A stretch of DNA of 64,000 bases, from assembly GCA_025210515.1 (NCBI GenBank), contig JAOARM010000018.1, forward strand, positions 62,001-126,000, given 5' to 3'. Below are positions 57,204 through 64,000 of the stretch, piece after piece. The notes below the pieces were generated by a model, which did not search any database, was not told the DNA's origin, and saw only the letters and a list, made by a program, of their open reading frames with translations. How positions within the stretch are numbered: position 1 is the first letter of the stretch; the number at the start of each line of letters is the position of its first letter. Origin of the DNA: Vallitalea sp. (GTDB taxonomy: Bacteria > Bacillota > Clostridia > Lachnospirales > Vallitaleaceae). The translations under genes and the position numbers were made by a program.

Positions 57204-58562
57204 CTATATTGAATATTCAAACATTTCCATCGCTCCTTCATACTTAAGCTGTTCTCTTGCAATGTATACAGAAATAATACCTACTATTATCTGTCCAATA
57301 ACTAATCCTAATATCATTACAGAAAAGGAGAATTTTGAACCTAAATAAAGCAAAGGTATCATAAATATAACTGTTCCACCACCATTAATAACTAAGCTCC
57401 ATGTAGCCTTACCCACTGAATTTAATGCCTGACAATTCCAGCTGTATAAGTTCAAACCAATAGCTCCTATCATTAAAATTCTTATATACCTAACTGTATA
57501 GGTTATAACATCTGCATCTTTAGTAAATAATTTAATAGTAGGTTCTGCAATTACTGTCATTATTGTCATTATTATTATTCCTAATAATATTGCATGTTTG
57601 TTAATTAGTTTTCTTGTATGACTAACTCTATCTATACACTTTGCACCCCAATTTTGTCCAATAACAGGAACAAGACTAGTCCCTATAGCTTGTGTAACAA
57701 TATATGCAAAACCTTCAATTCTACTCCCTACTGCTATTGCTGCTACAGCTACTACACCCCCAGTAGATGCTGCTTGAGAAGTTAACATACTTCTTAATAG
57801 CTGTGGAAATATAGCAATGCAAATTGCTGGTATCCCTACACATAAAATGTTTTTCCAAGATTCAGTTATCTCATTAAATTTGGGAATTTTAAATTCTATT
57901 AATTTATGATGTGAATGTACAAAATATAAAGTAGTTAACATACCACCGAATCTAGATATCACAGTTGCAATTGCGGCTCCTTTTACTCCTAGAGCAGGAA
58001 ATCCAAACCATCCAAAAATTAATATGGGATCTAAAATTATATTCATAACTGCACACACACTCATTACAATAAAAGGTCTAAAAGTGTCACCTACCGCTCT
58101 CATAGAGGCATCACTAATTGGTGGCATTAACACTACAACAGAGCAAGAATACCACACAATCATATACTCCTTAACAATTGGTAATGTTAATTCATCAGCT
58201 CCTAATAATGGAAATACTATATCCATTGTTAATATTCCAATTACAGAGAAAAGCAAAACAACTATAATGGATAATAGGATGCCATCTGTGGCAGTACGTT
58301 TCATTAAATATCTATCATTTTTTCCTGCTGCTCTTGATAATACAGAAGCAGCACCAGCACTGATACCCATTGCAATTGCACTAGCTAACATCACTATAGG
58401 AAAAGTAAATCCCATCGCTGCAAGTGATTCTGTTCCAAGTTTACCTACAAAATAAGTATCTGTAATGTTAAACATAGTAAACATTAACCCTCCCCCTATA
58501 CCAGGAAGTGCTAATTTGATTAAATGTTTGTCTATATCACCTTTAGTTAAATCTATCATCAT
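57204..58562 (-). CDS. MATE-family multidrug efflux transporter
   Basis: 452 residues, 12 transmembrane helices in two MATE repeats; F-P-I-V-M-L-A-S-A near 50 and a matching region near 270. Na+ or H+ coupled export of cationic compounds is usual. ATG follows TGGAGG. It lies just after a MerR-type promoter and the MerR gene, so it is probably induced by the compounds it exports. Confidence 0.9.
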   Translation of the reverse strand: MMIDLTKGDIDKHLIKLALPGIGGGLMFTMFNITDTYFVGKLGTESLAAMGFTFPIVMLASAIAMGISAGAASVLSRAAGKNDRYLMKRTATDGILLSIIVVLLFSVIGILTMDIVFPLLGADELTLPIVKEYMIVWYSCSVVVLMPPISDASMRAVGDTFRPFIVMSVCAVMNIILDPILIFGWFGFPALGVKGAAIATVISRFGGMLTTLYFVHSHHKLIEFKIPKFNEITESWKNILCVGIPAICIAIFPQLLRSMLTSQAASTGGVVAVAAIAVGSRIEGFAYIVTQAIGTSLVPVIGQNWGAKCIDRVSHTRKLINKHAILLGIIIMTIMTVIAEPTIKLFTKDADVITYTVRYIRILMIGAIGLNLYSWNCQALNSVGKATWSLVINGGGTVIFMIPLLYLGSKFSFSVMILGLVIGQIIVGIISVYIAREQLKYEGAMEMFEYSI

Positions 58563-58615
58563 CTAAGCCTCCAATATTCAAGTTGTTATAACTCTATATA
58601 ATTCATTATGAGATT

Positions 58616-58646
58616 AGTATAAACTTTATAGTCACTATAAAGTCAA
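58616..58646 (-). promoter_or_regulatory. MerR-type promoter with 19-bp spacer and dyad operator
   Basis: TTGACT (58646-58641), a 19-base spacer and TATACT (58621-58616) on the minus strand. The perfect dyad ACTTTATAG-TCA-CTATAAAGT fills the spacer, the classic MerR activation layout, directly upstream of the MATE gene. Confidence 0.8.
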
Positions 58647-58676
58647 TAGGATTATTGAATTTTTATAAAAAATCAA

Positions 58677-58713
58677 CAAAAAGACCCATGTATTATATTA
58701 AATACATAGGCCT
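58677..58713 (-). terminator. Terminator after the merR gene
   Basis: On the minus strand GGCCTATGTATT pairs with AATACATGGGTC, followed by TTTTTG. It separates the regulator message from the MATE message. Confidence 0.7.
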
Positions 58714-58725
58714 ATTTAATAATTC

Positions 58726-59553
58726 CTATTCAGCTAATGGTATAATAAGCTCTTGTAAGAATTCTTCTTCATAATTAATAATAAATGAGCCCACTATTGA
58801 CCGTATTAAAACAGTATTCTTTGTCTTTAGCATATTCGCCTTTGCAAAATCTAATATTTTAACAAATGTATTCTTTAAGTCATCTGGCTTACCTTTATGA
58901 TATGCAGTGATACATCTTCCTAGTGTATATTTTTCAATATTTTCATCATCAAAATCAGGCAAACTGTAGGGTAATAGAATTTTATTAATTAAAGCATCAT
59001 CATCTTTAATAATAAAATCAAATGGACCAATAAATATTAAGCCGTGATTATGACCTACTTCTGAATAGTTTGGATACTTTTCGGATATTTCTCTTATCTT
59101 TTTTTCAATTTCATACCATCCATTAGCATCATCACAATCACCTATAATTCCAACTAAATCATTATATTTTTTTATAGTAGGATTGTCTTTGATCTTTTCA
59201 TATTCGGCAATTGATTTTTCAGCTATTTCAACAATACTTTCAACATTAGTAACAATTGATTGATATTTTTCTATTTTATTTTCTAATAATGTCTTTTGAC
59301 TTTTAATGATGTGTAATTTCTTATCTATAGATGTAATTTTTTGATTACTCATAATTTCTTCCAATGATAAGCCTAATAACTTATTGAATTTTATTATATC
59401 AACCATCATAAACTGATCGGTAGTATAATATCTATACTTACTATTTTGATCAACAAAATTCGGTTTTAATAAACCTATCTTATCATAATATCTTAAAGTC
59501 TGTGTATCAATATTTTTAGTCTTTGCAAAATCACTTATCTTATATTTTTTCAA
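58726..59553 (-). CDS. MerR-family regulator with GyrI-like effector domain
   Basis: 275 residues with a TTG start after GGGTGA. Winged helix at 1-70 (Y-K-I-S-D-F-A-K, R-Y-Y-D-K-I-G-L-L-K-P, S-K-Y-R-Y-Y), a coiled coil at about 75-120, and an effector-binding domain at 130-275 as in BmrR. It binds the dyad at 58623-58643 and would twist the promoter into activity on drug binding (inferred). Confidence 0.9.
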   Translation of the reverse strand: MKKYKISDFAKTKNIDTQTLRYYDKIGLLKPNFVDQNSKYRYYTTDQFMMVDIIKFNKLLGLSLEEIMSNQKITSIDKKLHIIKSQKTLLENKIEKYQSIVTNVESIVEIAEKSIAEYEKIKDNPTIKKYNDLVGIIGDCDDANGWYEIEKKIREISEKYPNYSEVGHNHGLIFIGPFDFIIKDDDALINKILLPYSLPDFDDENIEKYTLGRCITAYHKGKPDDLKNTFVKILDFAKANMLKTKNTVLIRSIVGSFIINYEEEFLQELIIPLAE

Positions 59554-59761
59554 TTAATAATCACCCTATTTATTTTTTTATATACTTAAATCAACTCAAT
59601 TTATATTGATTTAATATTGCATGGTTTAGATTTTATAGCTATAGTACTATATTATCAGTTTTTGGTTGTTTAGTCTAAAGGAATATAGAAAAACCAAGAA
59701 TAAAATCCATTAAGTATATAAATAATAATAAAGCTACCCACTTAGATTAAAGGAGAATAAA

Positions 59762-60268
59762 ATGAAAACTATAATTCTAATCATAATACTTCAGCTATTA
59801 TATGTTCCCTTTCTTACAATGAGGACTATTTTTATGGTTAAAAACAATGGTATACTTGCTTCTGTTTTTGGTTTTTTTGAAGCATCAGTTTATATTTTTG
59901 GTATATCACTGGTTATTACTGGTAATCAAACTTTTTTAACTATGTTTATTTATGCTGTAAGTTTTGGAGTTGGGATATATATTGGTAATTATTTAGAAAA
60001 GAAATTAGCAATCGGATACATTACGTACTATATAAGTTTAACCCATGAAAACCAACCATTCGTTGAAAAGCTAAGGTTAAATAACTTTGAAGTAACAATT
60101 TATGAAGGTTATGGTAAAAATGGTATTCGTTATCAATTAGATATACTCATTGATAGACATGATGAAGATACACTTTTACAACTAGTCCAAAAGCATGAAC
60201 CAGATGCTTTTATTATTTCTTTTGAACCGAGAAAGTTCAAAAAAAGATATAGTTCTATGTTTAAATAA
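59762..60268 (+). CDS. DUF5698/DUF2179 (UPF0316) membrane protein
   Basis: 168 residues. Three N-terminal helices (about 3-20, 32-52, 57-75) with R-T-I-F-M-V and G-F-F-E-A-S-V-Y-I-F-G motifs, then a small soluble domain resembling DUF2179 near 85-160 (T-I-Y-E-G-Y-G-K-N-G). Function not known; such proteins have been linked to second-messenger or ion handling. ATG follows AAAGGAG. Confidence 0.8.
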   Translation: MKTIILIIILQLLYVPFLTMRTIFMVKNNGILASVFGFFEASVYIFGISLVITGNQTFLTMFIYAVSFGVGIYIGNYLEKKLAIGYITYYISLTHENQPFVEKLRLNNFEVTIYEGYGKNGIRYQLDILIDRHDEDTLLQLVQKHEPDAFIISFEPRKFKKRYSSMFK

Positions 60269-60360
60269 TATAAGATAATTGTATAATTATATTTATCTCA
60301 ATGCATCTAAGCAATAGCTTATTAATATAGTAATAACTTTTTCATCAAACCTATTAATCA

Positions 60361-60393
60361 AAAAAACGCAGTAATATTCTATTACTACGTTTT
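60361..60393 (-). terminator. Terminator after arcC
   Basis: AAACGTAGTAATA and TATTACTGCGTTT pair on the minus strand, followed by TTTT. Confidence 0.75.
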
Positions 60394-60421
60394 CTTAATA
60401 TTTAATAAACAACTTACTGTT

Positions 60422-61378
60422 TTAATTATGAATAATAGTTCCACTTTCCCCTTTAATAACAAGAGGTGCTTTTTCTAGAGAAGCGATAACTGCACGTCTT
60501 CCTTCTCCACTTTTAACAAAATCAATAGCTGCTTGAACTTTTGGAAGCATACTACCTGGAGCAAAATGTCCTTCTGCACAGTATTTTTCTGCTTCTTCAA
60601 CTGATATACTGTCTAAATCTTCTTGATTAGGTTTACCCCAATTAATAGAAACTCTATCTACAGCTGTTAAGATAAAAAGAAAGTCTGCATCAACAACTTC
60701 TGCAAGTTTCGCAGATGCAAAATCTTTGTCTATTACAGCTGGAACTCCAACGTAATCTCCGTTTTCATCTTCAACTACTGGAACTCCTCCACCGCCACAA
60801 GCAATAACGATAAATTCATTATCTAACATATTAACGATAGAATCTTTTTCAACAATTACTTTTGGTTTTGGTGAAGGCACCATTCTTCTATATCCTCTAC
60901 CAGCATCATCTTTAATAACTAGACCTTCATTTTCAGCCATAAGCTTTTCTGCTTCTTCTTTAGTATAATAACTTCCAATAGGTTTAGTAGGATTTTTGAA
61001 TGCTTCATCCTCTTTATCCACTCCTATTTGAGTTATTACAGTAGCTACATGCCAAGGCATTCCTTGATTAAGAAGCTCTTTTTTAATTCCTTTTTGAAGA
61101 TGATAACCTATATATCCTTGGCTCATTGCTGTACATTCTGGAAGTTCAAAAGGAACTATTTTATCATTTTCTTTTGAAGCTTCTTCAAAAGCTAAATTAA
61201 TCATACCAACTTGAGGGCCATTTCCATGACAAATAATAATTTCATTTCCTTGAGCTATAAGATTTACTAATGCTTTTGAAGCAATCGCTACTTTTTCTTC
61301 TTGCTCTTTAGGTGTTTTCCCTAAAGCATTTCCGCCAAGAGCAATTACAATTCTGTGTAATGCATTTTTATAAGACAT
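60422..61378 (-). CDS. arcC: Carbamate kinase
   Basis: 318 residues. A-L-G-G-N-A-L-G near the start, C-H-G-N-G-P-Q-V-G near residue 48, and A-C-G-G-G-G-V-P-V near 205 mark the amino-acid-kinase fold. It makes ATP from carbamoyl phosphate, the last step of agmatine (or arginine) deiminase breakdown. Next to aguA and the antiporter, so the agmatine route (aguC) is likely. Confidence 0.93.
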   Translation of the reverse strand: MSYKNALHRIVIALGGNALGKTPKEQEEKVAIASKALVNLIAQGNEIIICHGNGPQVGMINLAFEEASKENDKIVPFELPECTAMSQGYIGYHLQKGIKKELLNQGMPWHVATVITQIGVDKEDEAFKNPTKPIGSYYTKEEAEKLMAENEGLVIKDDAGRGYRRMVPSPKPKVIVEKDSIVNMLDNEFIVIACGGGGVPVVEDENGDYVGVPAVIDKDFASAKLAEVVDADFLFILTAVDRVSINWGKPNQEDLDSISVEEAEKYCAEGHFAPGSMLPKVQAAIDFVKSGEGRRAVIASLEKAPLVIKGESGTIIHN

Positions 61379-61441
61379 TTTTATTCTCCTTTGTTATCAA
61401 TTCTACTTACTTTATAGTATATTATTAAAAAATGAGAAATT

Positions 61442-61468
61442 GAAAGGTCATGCTAATCATGACCTTTC
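61442..61468 (-). repeat. Hairpin between the antiporter and arcC
   Basis: GAAAGGTCATG and CATGACCTTTC form an 11-pair stem with a five-base loop, 18 bases after the antiporter stop. The T tract is interrupted (CAATTTC), so it may be a partial terminator. Confidence 0.6.
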
Positions 61469-61485
61469 CAGCAAATAATTTATTT

Positions 61486-62841
61486 CTATTTATGACTCTT
61501 TCTGTAAAGAACTAAACCATATAGTGTTGTTATTCCTGTTCCAATAATCAATGTAAGATGGTACAGAGGATCCCATCCTTCACCTGTTACAAATAGAAGA
61601 ATAATACCAAGAGCGATAAATAAGAATCCAATTCCACTTGAAAAATATAATCCAAATTTACCAAAAGGAACTTTATAAGGTCTTGGTGTATCTTTATCAG
61701 TATTTCTCAGCTTAACTGCTGCTGGGAATAACCACAGATAAGGTAAGAAGAATACTAAGAAACTAAATGATAATATAGTCCAGAAAGCTTCATTAGCACT
61801 TCCGCTAAGAGCGAAGTTAAATACAATTAATACAGTTGAAATAACACCCATTAATATATATGAATAATCTGGAGTATTATATTTTGCATTTCTATGTCCA
61901 AGTACTTTTGTTTTCTTAGTAAATTCTGCTTCGTCAAGAACCTCAACTCCACCTAATGTCCAAGATATCATATTTGATACAAGTGTGAAGAGTGCTACAA
62001 CAATAATAACATTAAATACTGCTGTTTGTGCTCCACCAAATACGCTACATAATTCTTTTATTGCAACTAAGAATCCATCAAGTGGATCAATTGCATCTGC
62101 TGGGATAGCAACTAATACACCAAATGTACCAATAATGTAAAGAGCTGCGATAAGTACACCTGCTAAAACTGTCATCTTTGGAATATTTTTCCCAGGATCA
62201 TCTATTTCTGATGCAATAGAACTAATTAATTCAAAACCTAAAAGGTTATAAACAATAGCTGAACTAAAAGCAATAGTATCAAAATCGAATGACAATGAGA
62301 AACTTGATAATGAGAAGTCATTTGCAAAACCATTTTGAACACCGTATACAACTCCCAATAAACCAAATACAACTAATAAACTAACTTTTAAAATAGCAGC
62401 AATGTTAGTAACAGTAATACTAAGGTCAACGCCTCTAATACCAATATATACTACTACCCAACACATAAATATAGCTATTCCGCCAGAAGCCCACATACTC
62501 ATATCAGGTGCAAAAGCTAATGCAAACCATGTACTAAATGCGATGAATACTGCTGGCATCCAAAATGCTACGTTTACCCAATAAAACCATGCTACTAGAG
62601 TTGCTTGCAATTCACCAAATGCTCTTTTAACCCATGCATATATACCACCATCTTCAGGATATGCTGCACCAAGTTCTGCGTTAATTAAACCATAAGGTAT
62701 AAAGAATAACAGCGTTGTTAAAAGCCAAATTGTTATTGATGATACACCCATAGCTGCTGGAGCTACAAATGTATCTAATACAACTATACCACATACTGTA
62801 AATGAAACCATTTTAAACAAACTTACTTTTTTTTGTTCCAT
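61486..62841 (-). CDS. APC-family amino-acid/agmatine antiporter
   Basis: 451 residues with 12 transmembrane helices; F-V-A-P-A-A-M-G-V near 25 and Y-P-E-D-G-G-I-Y-A-W near 60 fit the glutamate/agmatine-type antiporters. Placed between aguA and arcC, it probably exchanges agmatine for putrescine (AguD role). The putrescine carbamoyltransferase expected in this pathway is not in the window and may lie beyond 64000. Confidence 0.88.
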   Translation of the reverse strand: MEQKKVSLFKMVSFTVCGIVVLDTFVAPAAMGVSSITIWLLTTLLFFIPYGLINAELGAAYPEDGGIYAWVKRAFGELQATLVAWFYWVNVAFWMPAVFIAFSTWFALAFAPDMSMWASGGIAIFMCWVVVYIGIRGVDLSITVTNIAAILKVSLLVVFGLLGVVYGVQNGFANDFSLSSFSLSFDFDTIAFSSAIVYNLLGFELISSIASEIDDPGKNIPKMTVLAGVLIAALYIIGTFGVLVAIPADAIDPLDGFLVAIKELCSVFGGAQTAVFNVIIVVALFTLVSNMISWTLGGVEVLDEAEFTKKTKVLGHRNAKYNTPDYSYILMGVISTVLIVFNFALSGSANEAFWTILSFSFLVFFLPYLWLFPAAVKLRNTDKDTPRPYKVPFGKFGLYFSSGIGFLFIALGIILLFVTGEGWDPLYHLTLIIGTGITTLYGLVLYRKSHK

Positions 62842-62876
62842 GTTACCTCTCCTTTACTTTTAGGATATGATTTTAT

Positions 62877-63986
62877 TTATTTTTTCCCTAAAGGTTGTTG
62901 TTGAGTAATACAATGGATATTTCCTCCACCTAGTATTATCTCTCTTGCATATATTCCAACAACTTCTCTATTAGGGAATACTTCACTTAATGTTTCAATA
63001 GCTTTTTTATCATAAATATCATCACCAAATAGAGGTAAAATTACAGCTTTATTTGCGATATAAAAGTTTGCATAAGAAGCCGCTTGTCTATCTCCTTCAT
63101 TTCTTGGTAGAGTACCATCAACAGCGTCTACTCCTTCACTTTCTTCCTTAGTGATTAATACTTCATTTGGAATGTGTAGCTTATGAATTGTAATCTTTCT
63201 TCCTTTTGCATCTGTTTCATTTGATAAATAATCAAATGCTGCTTTTGAAAGTGGGTATTGAGGATCCTTTTCATCTTCTGTCCAAGCAAGAGCTAATACT
63301 CCTGGTGCACAGTAGTGAACAATATTATCTACATGTTCATTAGTTTCATCTAGATATATACCATTTGGAAGCCATAATACTTTTTCTACACCCATATATT
63401 CTTTTAAAGTATTTTCTATTTCTTCTTTTGACATATGAGGATTTCTACTTTCATCAAGTAAGCATGCCTCAGTTACGATAGCTGTTCCATCACCATCTGA
63501 ATGAATTGAGCCACCTTCTAATACAAATTCTTCTAATGAATAGTAATCTACATTTTCAATTTCACAAACTTTTCTAGCTACTTTATCATCTTTGTCCCAA
63601 GGGAAATAAAGACCATCAACTAATCCTCCCCAAGCATTAAAACGCCAATCTACACCACGAACATCTCCTGCATCATTAACTACAAATGTAGGTCCAATAT
63701 CTCTCATCCAAGAATCGTCATTTGACATTTCAACTACACGTACATTACTACTAAGTGCTTCTCTTGCAGCTTCATATTGTCTGTCAGATACACACATTGT
63801 TACTTCTTCGTACTTAGCAATTGCTTCTGCTACTTCTACAAATGCTTTTTGTGCTGGCTTTGCTCCAAGTCTCCAGTTATCAGTTCTTTCAGGCCAAACC
63901 ATCCAACAACCTTTGTGTTCTTCAAATTCACCTGGCATTCTATAACCATCTTTTTTTGGTGTACTATTTTTAATTCTATTTGACAT
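62877..63986 (-). CDS. aguA: Agmatine deiminase
   Basis: 369 residues. W-M-V-W-P-E-R near residue 28, D-S-W-M-R-D-I-G-P near 87, and [11 protein letters not shown] with the nucleophile Cys near 358. It turns agmatine into N-carbamoylputrescine. ATG at 63986 follows GGAGGATAAAGG, and the window ends 14 bases beyond, so it may not be the first gene of the operon. Confidence 0.95.
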   Translation of the reverse strand: MSNRIKNSTPKKDGYRMPGEFEEHKGCWMVWPERTDNWRLGAKPAQKAFVEVAEAIAKYEEVTMCVSDRQYEAAREALSSNVRVVEMSNDDSWMRDIGPTFVVNDAGDVRGVDWRFNAWGGLVDGLYFPWDKDDKVARKVCEIENVDYYSLEEFVLEGGSIHSDGDGTAIVTEACLLDESRNPHMSKEEIENTLKEYMGVEKVLWLPNGIYLDETNEHVDNIVHYCAPGVLALAWTEDEKDPQYPLSKAAFDYLSNETDAKGRKITIHKLHIPNEVLITKEESEGVDAVDGTLPRNEGDRQAASYANFYIANKAVILPLFGDDIYDKKAIETLSEVFPNREVVGIYAREIILGGGNIHCITQQQPLGKK

Positions 63987-64000
63987 AGCCTTTATCCTCC

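Overview
The window comes from a low-GC (roughly 30 percent by eye), Gram-positive, anaerobic, endospore-forming type of bacterium, most likely a member of the Clostridia. The evidence is the cggR-gapA-pgk-tpiA-gpmI-eno order, the eno-secG-rnr-smpB-ssrA order, the cysE-cysS-mrnC-rlmB-yacP-sigH order, an SpoVB-type flippase, a T-box leader, strong AGGAGG-type ribosome binding sites, and sulfatase/fucosidase genes typical of polysaccharide-degrading clostridia. A relative of Vallitalea or another marine or sediment clostridium is possible, but that is a guess from gene content. Most genes lie on the minus strand.

Layout: 1-5482 is a glycerol-3-phosphate type oxidation operon (FGGY kinase, BON-GlpA-like dehydrogenase with a [2Fe-2S] domain, FAD oxidoreductase, DUF1667 protein) followed by a GntR regulator cut by the window edge. 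5563-7288 is a Na+:amino-acid symporter behind a 20-residue Tyr/Trp-rich leader peptide and a chain of competing hairpins ending in a terminator, which reads as a ribosome-mediated attenuator. 7285-12956 is an accessory stretch: AlaX editing protein, GH114-like secreted hydrolase, small membrane and secreted proteins, and a frameshifted lipoprotein. 13110-25169 is housekeeping: tmRNA, SmpB, RNase R, SecG, and the glycolytic cluster with its CggR regulator and a probable operator and promoter.

25182-38110 is a polysaccharide-use locus: an lplB/lplC/solute-binding ABC importer, a GH29 alpha-L-fucosidase and a sulfatase (both without signal peptides), a membrane-anchored AraC-type regulator, and a secreted beta-helix protein fused to an SGNH hydrolase. 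Two about 160-bp copies of a terminator-plus-promoter block precede the importer operon and the beta-helix gene. The natural reading is that a secreted enzyme cuts a sulfated fucose-containing glycan, the importer takes up fragments, and the sulfatase and fucosidase finish them in the cytoplasm.

38123-48711 holds a Na/phosphate transporter with PhoP-type repeats upstream, a PHP phosphatase, a patatin-like lipase, the iscR-iscS-iscU-mnmA iron-sulfur/tRNA-thiolation operon, a ClpE-type ATPase and tRNA-Thr(GGU). 48733-56932 is the sigH-yacP and rlmB/mrnC/cysS/cysE region, split by a two-gene insert (GNAT-like plus STAS-like) behind a cyclic-di-GMP-I riboswitch; cysE-cysS is led by a Cys T-box. 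57204-64000 carries a MATE exporter with a MerR-type promoter and its MerR regulator, a DUF5698 membrane protein, and a partial agmatine deiminase operon (aguA, antiporter, carbamate kinase).

No CRISPR array, insertion sequence, prophage or defence island was recognised. The strongest candidates for under-described biology are the aromatic attenuator at 5628-5843, the c-di-GMP-controlled gene pair at 50089-51486, and the duplicated promoter cassette of the fucose locus.
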